Source: Methylobacterium sp. E-045
GTDB taxonomy: Bacteria > Pseudomonadota > Alphaproteobacteria > Rhizobiales > Beijerinckiaceae
DNA: 64,000 nucleotides
NCBI RefSeq assembly: GCF_022829685.1
Contig: NZ_JAKSYE010000085.1
Span: 310,001 to 374,000 of the forward strand
Direction: 5' to 3'
The notes beneath the pieces are model-generated. The model did not search any database, was not told where the DNA came from, and saw only the letters and a program-made list of their open reading frames with translations. Below, piece by piece: positions 8,525-17,738 of the stretch (its first letter is position 1; each line of letters starts with the position of its first letter). The position numbers and the translations under genes were made by a program.

Positions 8525-9082
8525 ATGTCTTCCGATTCCGAATCGCCGGCCGCCGCCGGTTCAGACCAGACCGCTCCCCGCGCCTCCCACTACTCCCATG
8601 AGGAGTTGCTGGCCTGCGGCCGCGGCGAACTGTTCGGTGCCGGCAACGCGCAGCTTCCCCTACCGCCGATGCTGATGTTCGACCGCATCACCTCGATCGG
8701 GACCGAGGGCGGCGCCTACGGCAAGGGCCATGTCCTGGCGGAATTCGACGTACGACCCGACCTCTGGTTCTTCGGCTGCCATTTCAAGAACGATCCGGTG
8801 ATGCCCGGCTGCCTCGGCCTCGACGCGCTCTGGCAACTCGTGGGCTTCCATCTCGGCTGGCTCGGCGCGCCGGGTCGGGGCCGGGCTCTGGGCGTCGGCG
8901 AGGTGAAGTTCAGCGATCAGGTGCTGCCGACCGTGCGCAAGGTCGTCTACGGCATCGACATCAAGCGCGTGCGCCAGGGCAAGCTGGTCCTCGGCATCGC
9001 CGACGGCTGGCTGGAAGCGGACGGTGCCAGGATCTATGACGCCAAGGATCTGAGGGTTGCCCTGTTCCAGGCACAAGGCTAG
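8525..9082 (+). CDS. fabA: 3-hydroxydecanoyl-ACP dehydratase/isomerase
   Basis: Dehydrates 3-hydroxyacyl-ACP and isomerises trans-2- to cis-3-decenoyl-ACP, the branch point for unsaturated fatty acids. 185 residues, against about 172 in E. coli, with a short N-terminal extension. Catalytic His86 ([19 protein letters not shown]) and Asp100 keep the 14-residue spacing of E. coli FabA (His70/Asp84). The ATG at 8525 has only a weak Shine-Dalgarno; the longer upstream frame is not family-like. It heads the fabA-fabB-fabI cluster. Confidence 0.97.
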   Translation: MSSDSESPAAAGSDQTAPRASHYSHEELLACGRGELFGAGNAQLPLPPMLMFDRITSIGTEGGAYGKGHVLAEFDVRPDLWFFGCHFKNDPVMPGCLGLDALWQLVGFHLGWLGAPGRGRALGVGEVKFSDQVLPTVRKVVYGIDIKRVRQGKLVLGIADGWLEADGARIYDAKDLRVALFQAQG

Positions 9083-9177
9083 CCCTCCTTACGCCGGTGG
9101 TTGAGATTGCCCCGGCATCATCCTACCTGACACGCGTCGTGTGCGACGGCGCCGCGGCGAAAGAGAAGAGCGTTTCC

Positions 9178-10404
9178 ATGCGGCGTGTCGTGATCACCGG
9201 GATGGGCATCGTCTCATCCATCGGCAACAACACCCAGGAAGTCCTTGCCTCCCTGCGCGAGGCCAAGTCGGGCATCGGCCACTCGGCCTCCTATGCCGAA
9301 CTCGGTTTCCGCAGCCAGGTCGAGGGACGCCCGAGCGTCGACCCCGAGGGCCTCGTCGACCGGCGCGCCATGCGCTTCCACGGCGGCGGGACCGCCTGGA
9401 ACCACATCGCCATGGACCAGGCGATCCGCGATGCCGGCCTGGAAGCGGGAGACGTCTCCAACGACCGCACCGGGATCATCATGGGGTCCGGCGGTCCCTC
9501 GACGAAGGCGATCGTCGAATCCGCCAACCTCGCCCGCGATAAGGGTCCCAAGCGCGTCGGCCCCTTCGCCGTCCCCAAGGCGATGTGCTCCACCGCCTCG
9601 GCAACGCTGGCGACCTTCTTCAAGATCAAGGGCGTAAACTATTCGATCTCCTCCGCCTGCGCGACATCCAACCATTGCATCGGCAATGCCGGCGAGGTGA
9701 TCCAGAGCGGACGCCAGGACATCATCTTCGCCGGAGGCTGCGAGGATCTGGACTGGACGCTCTCCGTCCTGTTCGATGCGATGGGGGCGATGTCCTCGCG
9801 CTACAACGACACTCCCGCCCGCGCCTCCCGCGCCTATGACGTCAACCGCGATGGGTTCGTCATCGCCGGCGGTGCCGGCGTCCTCGTCCTCGAGGAACTG
9901 GAGCACGCCAAGGCGCGCGGCGCGCGGATTTACGGCGAACTCGCCGGCTACGGTGCCACCTCGGACGGCCACGACATGGTGGCCCCGTCCGGCGAAGGCG
10001 CCGTGCGTTGCATGAAGCAGGCGATGGAAGGGCTGAAAGGCGCCAGGATCGACTACATCAACCCCCATGCCACCGCGACGCCGGTAGGCGACCTCAAGGA
10101 GATCGAGGCGATCCGCGAAGTGTTCGGGCGCGGCGACGAGTGCCCGCCGATTTCGGGCACCAAGTCGCTCACGGGGCATTCCCTCGGTGCGACCGGCGTG
10201 CATGAAGCGATCTACTCCCTCCTGATGATGCAGAACGGCTTCATCTGCGAGAGCGCGCATATCGACGAGATCGACCCGGCCTTCGCCGACATGCCGATCC
10301 TCCGGCAGCGCCGCGACAACGTCCAGCTCGGACACGTCGTGTCGAATTCCTTCGGCTTCGGCGGAACCAATTCCACCCTCGTCCTCAAGCATATCGACGC
10401 CTGA
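9178..10404 (+). CDS. fabB: 3-oxoacyl-ACP synthase I
   Basis: Beta-ketoacyl-ACP synthase that elongates the cis-unsaturated intermediate made by FabA. 408 residues. The catalytic triad is visible: Cys161 ([10 protein letters not shown]), His297 (NPHATATP) and His near 332 (TGHSLGATG). The glycine-rich FGFGGTN is near the C-terminus. ATG 9178 ([10 protein letters not shown]) is preceded by a purine-rich AGAGAAGAG and matches FabB starts; the upstream extension of the frame does not. It follows fabA by 95 bases. Confidence 0.97.
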   Translation: MRRVVITGMGIVSSIGNNTQEVLASLREAKSGIGHSASYAELGFRSQVEGRPSVDPEGLVDRRAMRFHGGGTAWNHIAMDQAIRDAGLEAGDVSNDRTGIIMGSGGPSTKAIVESANLARDKGPKRVGPFAVPKAMCSTASATLATFFKIKGVNYSISSACATSNHCIGNAGEVIQSGRQDIIFAGGCEDLDWTLSVLFDAMGAMSSRYNDTPARASRAYDVNRDGFVIAGGAGVLVLEELEHAKARGARIYGELAGYGATSDGHDMVAPSGEGAVRCMKQAMEGLKGARIDYINPHATATPVGDLKEIEAIREVFGRGDECPPISGTKSLTGHSLGATGVHEAIYSLLMMQNGFICESAHIDEIDPAFADMPILRQRRDNVQLGHVVSNSFGFGGTNSTLVLKHIDA

Positions 10405-10463
10405 ACGGCTAAGCTTCTCAGGATCGACTTCGGCTATGCTGGCGTGACGCCGGCCTCGTCCAT

Positions 10464-10488
10464 GGAACCGCGGATTCGACGTCGCGTT
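10464..10488 (+). promoter_or_regulatory. Candidate EcfG promoter upstream of a small ORF
   Basis: GGAAC (10464-10468), 16 bases, CGTT (10485-10488): exact match to the general-stress promoter consensus, 25 bases before the ATG at 10514. It lies in the fabB-fabI gap. Confidence 0.5.
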
Positions 10489-10513
10489 TCCTGAGCGAAG
10501 CCGAAAGTTCGAG

Positions 10514-10636
10514 ATGGTCCTGATCCTGATTTCCTTGGGTACCCTTGCCGGTCTCGGTGTCGCGGCCACGGCCTGCGTCCGGGCCAAGCAGGCACTCGTC
10601 GATACGGCTCTCGACGAGACACGCGGTTATTTCTGA
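10514..10636 (+). CDS. Predicted 40-residue single-pass membrane peptide
   Basis: Short frame between fabB and fabI. It begins MVLILISLGTLAGLGVAATA, one hydrophobic helix of about 20 residues, and ends in a charged tail (ALVDTALDETRGYF). The Shine-Dalgarno is poor (GAAAG at about 10503). The main reason to call it is the exact EcfG-type promoter just upstream; small hydrophobic stress-induced proteins are common in such regulons. No family is recognised, and it could be a chance frame. Confidence 0.4.
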   Translation: MVLILISLGTLAGLGVAATACVRAKQALVDTALDETRGYF

Positions 10637-10788
10637 TCGCCCGTCACGCCTGAAGCATGGCCGCACCGAGGTGGCGGCTGGCCCTCCCACTCGAGCCCGG
10701 ATTGGACAGTCCGTCGATGCACGCGCTAAGCGTCCTCGCGATAGTCGGAATAGTCTGAGATTTCGGCGCGATGGATGTGAGGGCACGT

Positions 10789-11616
10789 ATGACGGGTTTG
10801 ATGGCAGGCAAGCGCGGCCTGATCCTGGGGGTTGCCAACGATCATTCCATCGCCTGGGGTATCGCCAAGTCCCTGCATGAGCATGGCGCGGAACTCGCGT
10901 TCACATATCAGGGGGATGCCCTCGGCCGCCGCGTCAAACCGCTCGCCGCCTCCCTCGGGTCCGACATCGTCATCCCCTGCGACGTGGAGGACATCGCCAG
11001 CGTGGACGCTCTGTTCGCTGCCCTCGACGAGCGCTTCACCGACGGGATCGATTTCGTCGTCCACGCCATCGGCTTTTCGGACAAAGCGCAGCTCAAGGGG
11101 CGCTATGTCGACGTGACCAGCCGTGAGAACTTCTCGCGGACCATGGTCATCTCGTGCTTCTCTTTCACCGAGATCGCGCAGCGTGCGGCCAAGCGCATGC
11201 GCCGCGGTGGTTCGATGCTGACGCTCACCTATGGCGGCTCGACCCGGATCATGCCGAACTACAACGTCATGGGCGTCGCCAAGGCGGCGCTCGAAGCCTC
11301 CGTGCGCTATCTCGCCGGCGATCTCGGCCCGGAGGGCATCCGCGTGAACGCCCTCTCGGCCGGTCCGATGCGGACCCTGGCAGGCGCCGGCATCGCCGAT
11401 GCGCGCCTGATGTTCAATCACCAGCGCGCCCACGCCCCCCTGCGGCGCACGGTGACCCTGGAAGAGGTCGGCGGTTCGGCGGTCTATCTGCTCTCGGACC
11501 TCTCCGGCGGTGTTACCGGCGAAGTCCATTTCGTCGATTCCGGCTACAACATCATCTCGATGCCCCGGCCCGACGTGCTCCAGGCACAGGACGAGGCCGG
11601 CGTCGCCGACGCCTGA
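10789..11616 (+). CDS. fabI: Enoyl-ACP reductase (NADH), FabI type
   Basis: Short-chain dehydrogenase that performs the last reduction in fatty-acid elongation and is the target of triclosan-type inhibitors. 275 residues. It has GLILGVANDHSIAWGIAKSL at the N-terminus (cofactor site) and the FabI-type active-site spacing Y-x6-K in YNVMGVAKAALEASVRYLA. A GAGGG (10779-10783) stands 5 bases before ATG 10789, which fixes the start; ATG 10771 lacks one. Third gene of the fab cluster. Confidence 0.95.
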   Translation: MTGLMAGKRGLILGVANDHSIAWGIAKSLHEHGAELAFTYQGDALGRRVKPLAASLGSDIVIPCDVEDIASVDALFAALDERFTDGIDFVVHAIGFSDKAQLKGRYVDVTSRENFSRTMVISCFSFTEIAQRAAKRMRRGGSMLTLTYGGSTRIMPNYNVMGVAKAALEASVRYLAGDLGPEGIRVNALSAGPMRTLAGAGIADARLMFNHQRAHAPLRRTVTLEEVGGSAVYLLSDLSGGVTGEVHFVDSGYNIISMPRPDVLQAQDEAGVADA

Positions 11617-11629
11617 TCCTCCTGGCGGT

Positions 11630-12700
11630 TCAGACGGTGGCGGATTCGGGCGGGTTGCTCTCCACCAGCCCGAGGATGTCGTCCCAGCGGGCCACGAAGG
11701 CGGCCACGCAATCCGGGTCGAAATGCGTGCCGGCATGCTCTTCGAGATGCCGGCGCGCGGCCTCGGGGGTCCAGGCCTTCTTGTAGACCCGCTCCGAGAT
11801 GAGGGCATCGAACACGTCGGCGACGGCGACGATGCGCCCCGCGAGGGGGATCTGCGTGGTGCTCAATCCCTGCGGATAGCCGCCGCCATCCCAGCGCTCG
11901 TGATGGGTCAGGGCGATGTCGGAGGCGAGCTGCAGCAGGTGAGAGGGGCTGTCGTAGAGCATGCGATAGCCGCGGATCGCGTGGTGTTTCATCTCGTCGC
12001 GCTCGCTGTCGCTGAGCGGCCCCGGCTTCATCAGGATGCTGTCGGGGATGCTGATCTTGCCGATGTCGTGCATCGTCGAAGCAAGGGCAATGTCGTTCGC
12101 GTCCCCCTCCGACAGGCCGAGACCTTCGGCGATGGCGATGGCGCAGCCGGCGACCCGCGTGAGGTGATCCCCCGCCTGATCGTCACGGAATTCGGCTGCG
12201 AGCATCAGGCGGCGGATGATCTCCCGCTCTCGCGAGGCGGCCTCCGCGCCGGCCCGGTCCACGTCGCGGCTCATCGCGACCGATTGCCGGTGGAGGACCT
12301 GACGCGCCAGGGCAAGTTCGAGAAGGTTGCAGACCCGGATCTGCAGATCCAGCGGATCGATGGGACCAGTCATCACGTCGGTGGCGCCGGCCTCGACCGC
12401 CGGCCGCCGCAAGGCGGCAGAGGCACCGAGGAAAAGGACCGCCGTGCGGGTATGTCCATCGTGACTGCGCAGGTCCCGGATCACGCTCGGACCATCGATC
12501 CCGCTATCAGGATCGTGCATCACGATGACGAGATCGGCCGGGTGGAACAGCTCGTCGCTCGCGGCAGCCTTCGCCCCGGTGACCAAGCGGATGGCACAAT
12601 CGAGACTTCGCAAGTTCAAGACGAGATGGACGGGCGCGGAGGCGCAGACGATGGCGATCAGGGCCGAAGCCGTCTCTACGGATGCGGGCATGGCAGGCAT
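11630..12700 (-). CDS. HD-GYP domain response-regulator-like protein
   Basis: Probable cyclic-di-GMP phosphodiesterase. 356 residues from the ATG at 12700, chosen because GGGAGAG lies about 11 bases upstream; ATGs at 12724 and 12691 are alternatives. An N-terminal receiver-like domain (LVIVMHDPDSGIDGPSVIRDL) is followed by a coiled linker and an HD-GYP domain with HDIGKIS and HHERWDGGGYP, so the metal and GYP residues are intact. No transmembrane segment. It is convergent with fabI. The receiver Asp is probably in VMHDPDSG, but the fold is divergent. Confidence 0.88.
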   Translation of the reverse strand: MPAMPASVETASALIAIVCASAPVHLVLNLRSLDCAIRLVTGAKAAASDELFHPADLVIVMHDPDSGIDGPSVIRDLRSHDGHTRTAVLFLGASAALRRPAVEAGATDVMTGPIDPLDLQIRVCNLLELALARQVLHRQSVAMSRDVDRAGAEAASREREIIRRLMLAAEFRDDQAGDHLTRVAGCAIAIAEGLGLSEGDANDIALASTMHDIGKISIPDSILMKPGPLSDSERDEMKHHAIRGYRMLYDSPSHLLQLASDIALTHHERWDGGGYPQGLSTTQIPLAGRIVAVADVFDALISERVYKKAWTPEAARRHLEEHAGTHFDPDCVAAFVARWDDILGLVESNPPESATV

Positions 12701-13014
12701 CAGGGCACGGTCTCTCCCGACCATCGAAAGCCGCGGCGGCTGCCGGACGATCCGGAAGACGGGACGCAATGAAGCCAGACCGCGATGGATGCAAGGTCCA
12801 TCGCCGGCAGGCCGGACACAAGGCTCATAAACGGAAATTGAGGCTCGGGATCGCGCCTCAGTTCTCTGACTTCACGGTCCGCCTGGTCGGCCTGAGCGAG
12901 TTTTTTGGCGCGAACGGAAGATTCGCCGGTACACGGGGATGTGCGAGCCCGGGTGGATGGCTCGGACTGTCTGTGTGCTCCTCGATGAAGCCGCCAAAGC
13001 GCCGCTGATGGCGG
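12701..13014. other. Non-coding stretch upstream of IS remnant
   Basis: About 310 bases with no recognisable gene on either strand. It may include flank or further decayed sequence from the insertion element that follows. Confidence 0.4.
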
Positions 13015-13395
13015 TCGCGGACGACCGACCGCGCCCATCCGTTGAAGCATGTCCTGCGCGCGTGGAGCGTGCTGCTGTCGGGCAAGGGCCTGACGGTGCA
13101 GGAGGTGTCTGCACGGTAAGCCGGTGTGAGCCGACCGGCGGTCTGGCGCTGGCAGCGGCACTGCGGCGAGGGGGGCATCCATGGCCTTCCGCACGATAAG
13201 ACCCGACCCGCTGGGCAAGGAGCCAGTGCCCGCCGGCACCGTCGCGCAGGTGCTGCGACTGACTGGCTGCGGGCCGCTGGGCGAGGTCACTCACCGGACC
13301 GGGCGTACCAATGCGCTGGATCCCGGACATGCGCGTCACCCGCGCGCAGCGTGGCCTTGGCTGGTCGCGCGTCTGCTTCCATGGCGTGGATGTCG
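13015..13395 (+). pseudogene. Decayed IS630-family transposase fragment
   Basis: Reading three frames in turn reconstructs the N-terminal helix-turn-helix part of an IS630-type transposase: HPLKHVLRAWSVLLSGKGL TVQEVSAR, an in-frame stop at 13120-13122, then AGVSRPAVWRWQRHCGEGG IHGLPHDKTRP. A frameshift near 13200 leads into PAGTVAQVLRLTGCGPLGE VTHRTGR, and a further shift may explain the rest. The DDE catalytic domain is absent. It is a non-functional remnant; no terminal inverted repeats could be assigned. Confidence 0.7.
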
Positions 13396-13397
13396 GA

Positions 13398-13652
13398 TCA
13401 GATTCCGGCAAGGCCCTTCAGGGCGGCGTTGATCCGGTCCTGCCAGCCGGGGCCGTCCTTCTGGAAATGCTCCAGCACGGCGCGGTCGAGGCGCAGGGAC
13501 ACCATCTCGCGGGCGCCGGGCGGGCTGAGCGGCGCGGCGGGGGCGCGTTCGGCGGGCTTGGGAGCGTCAGGCGCCTTGGTGGTGGCGGCCTTGAAGGCAG
13601 CTTCCGCTGCCTGGCGGGGGTCGCTGGCGCGACGGGTCCGATCGAATGCCAT
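13398..13652 (-). CDS. BrnA-like antitoxin domain protein, orphan
   Basis: 84 residues. A variable Ala/Pro-rich N-terminal half is followed by a ribbon-helix-helix-type C-terminus (REMVSLRLDRAVLEHFQKD then GPGWQDRINAALKGLAGI), the pattern of BrnA antitoxins. BrnA normally sits beside and neutralises the RNase BrnT; no BrnT-like frame is found here. It is transcribed 29 bases after the small protein at 13682-13912. It may be a solo transcriptional regulator or the relic of a toxin-antitoxin pair next to the IS630 remnant. Confidence 0.7.
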   Translation of the reverse strand: MAFDRTRRASDPRQAAEAAFKAATTKAPDAPKPAERAPAAPLSPPGAREMVSLRLDRAVLEHFQKDGPGWQDRINAALKGLAGI

Positions 13653-13681
13653 GGGTCGGTTTCCTGGTAAGGCGTGTCGGC

Positions 13682-13912
13682 TCAGCTCGCGGAGCGTTTG
13701 CGTTTGGGGGCCGGCGCGGGAGCGGCAGCCTTCTCGGCGGCATCGGCGGCTTCCTTGGCGAGGCGAAGGGCGCGCAGTTTCACGGTGCGCTCGTCGATTT
13801 CCTTCACCGATTGCAGATGCTCCGCCATCGCCTGCGCACCTTCCTTGGCCATCCGCTCGGCGCGCTCGGCGCGCTCCTCGGACCGGGTCCTGGCGTCGGT
13901 TTCGTCGCTCAT
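13682..13912 (-). CDS. Small charged coiled-coil protein, unknown function
   Basis: 76 residues from ATG 13912: MSDETDARTRSEERAERAE then helical, Ala/Glu/Lys-rich sequence ending in PAPKRKRSAS. It is predicted to form one long amphipathic helix with a basic tail. It precedes the BrnA-like gene by 29 bases, so the two are probably co-transcribed. No family recognised; composition rather than homology supports the call. Confidence 0.55.
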   Translation of the reverse strand: MSDETDARTRSEERAERAERMAKEGAQAMAEHLQSVKEIDERTVKLRALRLAKEAADAAEKAAAPAPAPKRKRSAS

Positions 13913-14221
13913 CGTCGTCCTTCCTAGCTCCCCTCGCCCCACCGCCCACGCATCGACCGCATCCTTCGCCCTGGCGGAGGCGGCAGGGCCGGATGACCCG
14001 CTCGTGCCCGCTCGCGCGGCGTTGCGATGTCGACGATCGAGACGGGTGCCGGCGGACGTGACAATCCGCGATCGGCGGCAGGGAAGGGTGATCCACACAC
14101 CCTTCGCACGGGACCGGGCTTCGGGCGGGATCGCCGGGACATAGCACGTCCGGGGACCAAAAAGCGAACCCTGGCAAGGACTCGCGGTGGTTGACTGCGC
14201 AGATCCCGGTGGATGTCCCCG
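13913..14221. other. Intergenic stretch, nothing recognised
   Basis: 309 bases between the small coiled-coil gene and the transporter operon. No gene, repeat or terminator stands out. Confidence 0.4.
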
Positions 14222-14668
14222 TCAAAACGCCGCGATGAGGATGATTCCGGCCACCATCAGCCCCGCACCCGCGATCCGTGCCCGGCCGGCGCGGTGCTCC
14301 GGCATCCCGAGCCAGCCGAAATGATCGATGGCCAGCGACGTCAGCAGGTTGGCGGTGATGAGCATCCCGTTGAAAGCGCCCGCCCCCACCTTGTCGACGA
14401 AAAGGAGGCCGCCGAACACCGCCACCGCCCCGGCGATGCCGCCCAATGGCGCCCACCATGGCATCGCCGCCAGATCGCTGCGGGTCGGAAGCGGGACCGG
14501 ACGGATCGCCAGCATCGCGACGAAGACGAAGACGATGGGCAGGAACGAGATCGCCGCCGCGAGCCACGGATTGACAAGCGCGCCGCGCAGCGCCGCATTC
14601 ATGGTGACGCCGATCGCCTGCAGGGCGCCGGCGACGAGGATGAAGGGATAGAAGAGGGGACCGGTCAT
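14222..14668 (-). CDS. YdcZ/DUF606-type DMT superfamily membrane protein, copy 2
   Basis: 148 residues with about five hydrophobic segments, the size of a half-length DMT transporter. It has the family pattern PWWAPLGGIAGAVAVFGGLL and GAGAFNGMLITANLLTSLAIDH. It is a close tandem paralogue of the gene just upstream, 35 bases away. Five-helix members of this family are thought to work as dimers or heterodimers. Last gene of the five-gene minus-strand operon; substrate unknown. Confidence 0.85.
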   Translation of the reverse strand: MTGPLFYPFILVAGALQAIGVTMNAALRGALVNPWLAAAISFLPIVFVFVAMLAIRPVPLPTRSDLAAMPWWAPLGGIAGAVAVFGGLLFVDKVGAGAFNGMLITANLLTSLAIDHFGWLGMPEHRAGRARIAGAGLMVAGIILIAAF

Positions 14669-14703
14669 GGGCGTGAAATCTCTATCGATGCGGGTGGCCG
14701 GCC

Positions 14704-15150
14704 TCAGAACCGGGCGATGAGGACGATGCCGGCCACCATCAGGCCGCCGCCGAGGAGGTGCAGCAGCCCCTGCGAGTTCGCCTGCATCCCGAGCCAACCG
14801 AAATGATCGATGGCCAGTGACGTCAGGATGTTGGCGGTGATGAGCAGCCCGTTGAACGGCCCGGCCCCGACCTTGTCGACGAAGGCGAGGCCGCCGAACA
14901 CTGCAACCGCTCCGGCGAGCCCGCCCAATGGCGCCCACCACGGCATGCCGCCGAGCTGTTCCAGGCTGGGCAGCGGCGTCGGCATCACCACGAACAGCGT
15001 GACGAAGACGAAGACGATGAGCGAGAACGAGACGGAGGCCGCCAGCCACGGGTTGACGAAGGCCACGCGCAGACGCGCGTTCATGGAATTACCCGCCGCC
15101 TGGAGCGCGCCGGCGACCAGGATGAAGGGATAGAGCAGGGCCGCGTTCAT
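14704..15150 (-). CDS. YdcZ/DUF606-type DMT superfamily membrane protein, copy 1
   Basis: 148 residues, the same length and architecture as the downstream paralogue; PWWAPLGGLAGAVAVFGGLA and FNGLLITANILTSLAIDHFG are nearly identical between the two. It starts at ATG 15150, 46 bases after the permease gene stops. Tandem duplication of a five-helix half-transporter suggests an obligate heterodimer. Substrate cannot be inferred. Confidence 0.85.
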   Translation of the reverse strand: MNAALLYPFILVAGALQAAGNSMNARLRVAFVNPWLAASVSFSLIVFVFVTLFVVMPTPLPSLEQLGGMPWWAPLGGLAGAVAVFGGLAFVDKVGAGPFNGLLITANILTSLAIDHFGWLGMQANSQGLLHLLGGGLMVAGIVLIARF

Positions 15151-15196
15151 GTCGGGTCGTCCTCGGAATGGCGGTTGGGTTCGGAAGGAAGGGCGA

Positions 15197-16465
15197 TCAG
15201 GGCAGGAGGAGCAGGCCGGCCAGGGCCAGGATCAGGGCCGGCGGCATCACCAGCAGGCCGAGCTTGAGGAAGCGCCAGAAACCGACATCCTCGCCTTCGC
15301 GGCGGATGGCGGTGAGCCACAGGATGGTCGCGAGGGATCCGGTCACCGAAAGGTTGGGACCGAGATCGATGCCGATGAGGATCGCCCCTGCGACCTTCTC
15401 GGAGACGTCGGCCTGCTGCACGGCCGCCCCCGCGATCAGACCGGCCGGCAGGTTGTTCACGAGGTTGGAGAGCACCGCCACCAGGGTCCCGCCACCCCAG
15501 GCCGCAGCATCGGGCGAGGCCAAAGCCGCCCGCTTGAGGTGATCGGCGAGCATGGTCAGGACGCCGGTCTTCTCCAGGGCCTCCACCAGCACGAACAGCC
15601 CGGCCACGAGGGGCAGTACGCCCCAGGACACGTCCTTGACGACCTCGACGGCACCGCCGCGCTTGATCGCGAGGACGAGAAGCGTGGTGGCCAGACCCGC
15701 GATGAAGGTCGGCAGGCCGAGTTCGAGATCGTAGGCCGAGGCGGCGATGAGGGCCCCGGCGGTGGCGACGATGCCGAGACCGGCGACCTTGCCGGTGCCC
15801 GAGAGCGGCGTCGCCGCGACGTCCCTGGCGAGCAATTGCTGCCGCAGGACGGAGTTCTGGGTCAGGCGCAGGACGATGTAGGTGGCGACGATGGCGAGGA
15901 CCGACGGCAGCGCGAACCGCGCGAGCCATTCGGTGAGCGGCGGCATGTGCGCGGCGTAGACGACGAGGTTGGCCGGGTTCGAGATCGGCAGCACGAAGCT
16001 CGCCGCGTTGGCGATGAAGGCGCAGATGAAGAGGTAGGGCAGCGGCTCGGCCTCCGCCGCCTTGGCCGCGGCGTAGACCGCCGGCGTTAGCACCACGGCG
16101 CACGCATCGTTGGAGAGGAGCACCGTGACCACGGTGCCGACGAGATAGACCAGCAGGAACAGGCGCGTTGCCGACCCCTTGGCCTGACGTACGGCGATGC
16201 CGGCGAGCCAGTCGAACAGGCCCTCCTTCCTGGCGATCTCGGCGAGCAGCATCATGCCGACGAGGAACAGATAGACATCCGTCCCCTTCCGCACGCCGTC
16301 CCAGGCTGCTTCCGGCGAGATCAGGCCCAGCACCAGCAGCGCCGCGGCACCGAGCACGGCCCAGACCGCTTCCGGCCAGGAGAAGGGCCGGGTGATGACC
16401 CCGAGGGTCGCCAGTCCGGCGATGATCCAGGTCGCCAGATGCGGTGTCACGGGGAGTGCGAACAT
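15197..16465 (-). CDS. ArsB/SLC13-like (ion transporter superfamily) permease
   Basis: 422-residue integral membrane protein with about 11-12 hydrophobic segments. Diagnostic stretches are TVVTVLLSNDACAVVLTPAV in the first half and NLVNNLPAGLIAGAA plus GIDLGPNLSVTGSLATILWL in the second, the inverted-repeat pattern of ArsB arsenite permeases and related SLC13/CitMHS carriers. The start ATG 16465 gives MFALPVTPHLATWII. Neighbours are a metallophosphoesterase and an MFS carrier; no arsR or arsC is nearby, so arsenite export is possible but unproven. Confidence 0.85.
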   Translation of the reverse strand: MFALPVTPHLATWIIAGLATLGVITRPFSWPEAVWAVLGAAALLVLGLISPEAAWDGVRKGTDVYLFLVGMMLLAEIARKEGLFDWLAGIAVRQAKGSATRLFLLVYLVGTVVTVLLSNDACAVVLTPAVYAAAKAAEAEPLPYLFICAFIANAASFVLPISNPANLVVYAAHMPPLTEWLARFALPSVLAIVATYIVLRLTQNSVLRQQLLARDVAATPLSGTGKVAGLGIVATAGALIAASAYDLELGLPTFIAGLATTLLVLAIKRGGAVEVVKDVSWGVLPLVAGLFVLVEALEKTGVLTMLADHLKRAALASPDAAAWGGGTLVAVLSNLVNNLPAGLIAGAAVQQADVSEKVAGAILIGIDLGPNLSVTGSLATILWLTAIRREGEDVGFWRFLKLGLLVMPPALILALAGLLLLP

Positions 16466-16508
16466 GGGCGGGCGAGTTCCTGTCAGGGGCGGAAAAACGG
16501 AGCGACGG

Positions 16509-17636
16509 CTACCAGTGCCGGCCGTTTCGGTTGGGGCCGAGCTGGGTACCGAGGAGGCCCTTCTCGGGCCAGGCGCCGATGGAATCCGCGTCGCTGCCGA
16601 TCCCCTTCGAGACCGGCAGGCGGAATCGGTCGGTGGCCGGCTCGACGACATCCCGTCCCGTGCCCCCGGCCGCATCCGAGGCCCGCACGGTGAGACGGCG
16701 CGCCGACGCGTCCCAGGGGATCGAGGCCCGGTAGCGCCGGTCGCCCTCGGCGCGGGTCATCGCTTGCCACGGGCCGCCATCGACGCTTACCTCGCAGGCG
16801 GTGACGGGCGAGGCGCCGAGGACGAGCGCGCGGACTTCCACCCTGTCGCCCACCCGGTGGCCGTCGTCATGGGCGAGGCGCCGGTCGGCGGGGGCGGTGA
16901 CGAGGACGAAGGGCCAGGGTTCGGCCAGCTCCTTGAAGCGCCAGCTGACAACGCCGCCATCGATGGCGGCGACGGCATAGCCGACCGGCCCTTCCTCGAC
17001 CTGCCCGGTGGAGCGGGTGGCGGCGAAGATGGTGCGACCGTCATTGGCGAGCTCGTTGTAATGGGTGTGGCCCATCTCCACGAGGCGCACCCGCGACCGC
17101 GAGACGAGTTGCCCGACACGCTCGGCCTCGCCGTCACCCTTCAGGTCGGCGGGGTAGCTGTGCATGAACAGCGCGCAGTCGAGGCCGTCGCGTTCGGCCG
17201 ACTGGATCTCGCCTTCGAGCCAAGCGAGCTGCGCGTTGCCCAGGCGGAAATCCGGACCGCCGCCTCCCGGCCCGCACATGTCGAGGAAGAGGCAACGGAT
17301 GCCGGAGATATCGGTGGCGTAGGGAAGCCGCCGTGCGCCGAGGCCGGCATGGAAGGCGTCGAGACTGCCGCTCTCCATGTCGTGATCTCCCGTGACGACA
17401 TGGACGGGAAGCGGGAGGCCGGCCAGTCCCTGGCGGACGAGGTCATATTGCTCGGGCCAGCCGTTCTCGGCGTTGTCGCCGGGCAGATACGCGAAATCGA
17501 GCCCCTCCACCGCGCCGAGCTGCGCGACGATGGCGAGGAAATCGCGGGCGTTCTCGAGATGCCCCTCGGTAAGGTGCAGGTCACCGATATGGGCGAAGGC
17601 GAGGATGTCGTCCCGTCCGCTGGTGGCATTTGTCAT
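16509..17636 (-). CDS. Calcineurin-like metallophosphoesterase
   Basis: 375 residues, no signal peptide, so cytoplasmic. All metal-ligand motifs of the family are present in order: GDLHLTEGH, YLPGDNAENGWP, VVTGDHDMESG, MHSYPADL and GHTHYNEL. An Ig-like C-terminal part (about residues 245-340, CEVSVDGGPWQAM) follows the catalytic domain. It sits between the permease (43 bases) and the MFS carrier (102 bases). The linkage suggests it acts on a substrate imported or exported by the operon; which phosphoester is unknown. Confidence 0.88.
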   Translation of the reverse strand: MTNATSGRDDILAFAHIGDLHLTEGHLENARDFLAIVAQLGAVEGLDFAYLPGDNAENGWPEQYDLVRQGLAGLPLPVHVVTGDHDMESGSLDAFHAGLGARRLPYATDISGIRCLFLDMCGPGGGGPDFRLGNAQLAWLEGEIQSAERDGLDCALFMHSYPADLKGDGEAERVGQLVSRSRVRLVEMGHTHYNELANDGRTIFAATRSTGQVEEGPVGYAVAAIDGGVVSWRFKELAEPWPFVLVTAPADRRLAHDDGHRVGDRVEVRALVLGASPVTACEVSVDGGPWQAMTRAEGDRRYRASIPWDASARRLTVRASDAAGGTGRDVVEPATDRFRLPVSKGIGSDADSIGAWPEKGLLGTQLGPNRNGRHW

Positions 17637-17738
17637 GGCTTGGCAAAGGTCATGGCGTGTCTCCAGCGCAGCCCCGCCTGGTGCCGGCGGGGCGTTGGAA
17701 GGAACCGGGAAGTTTCAGGGTGCTGAACGGAGGCTGCG

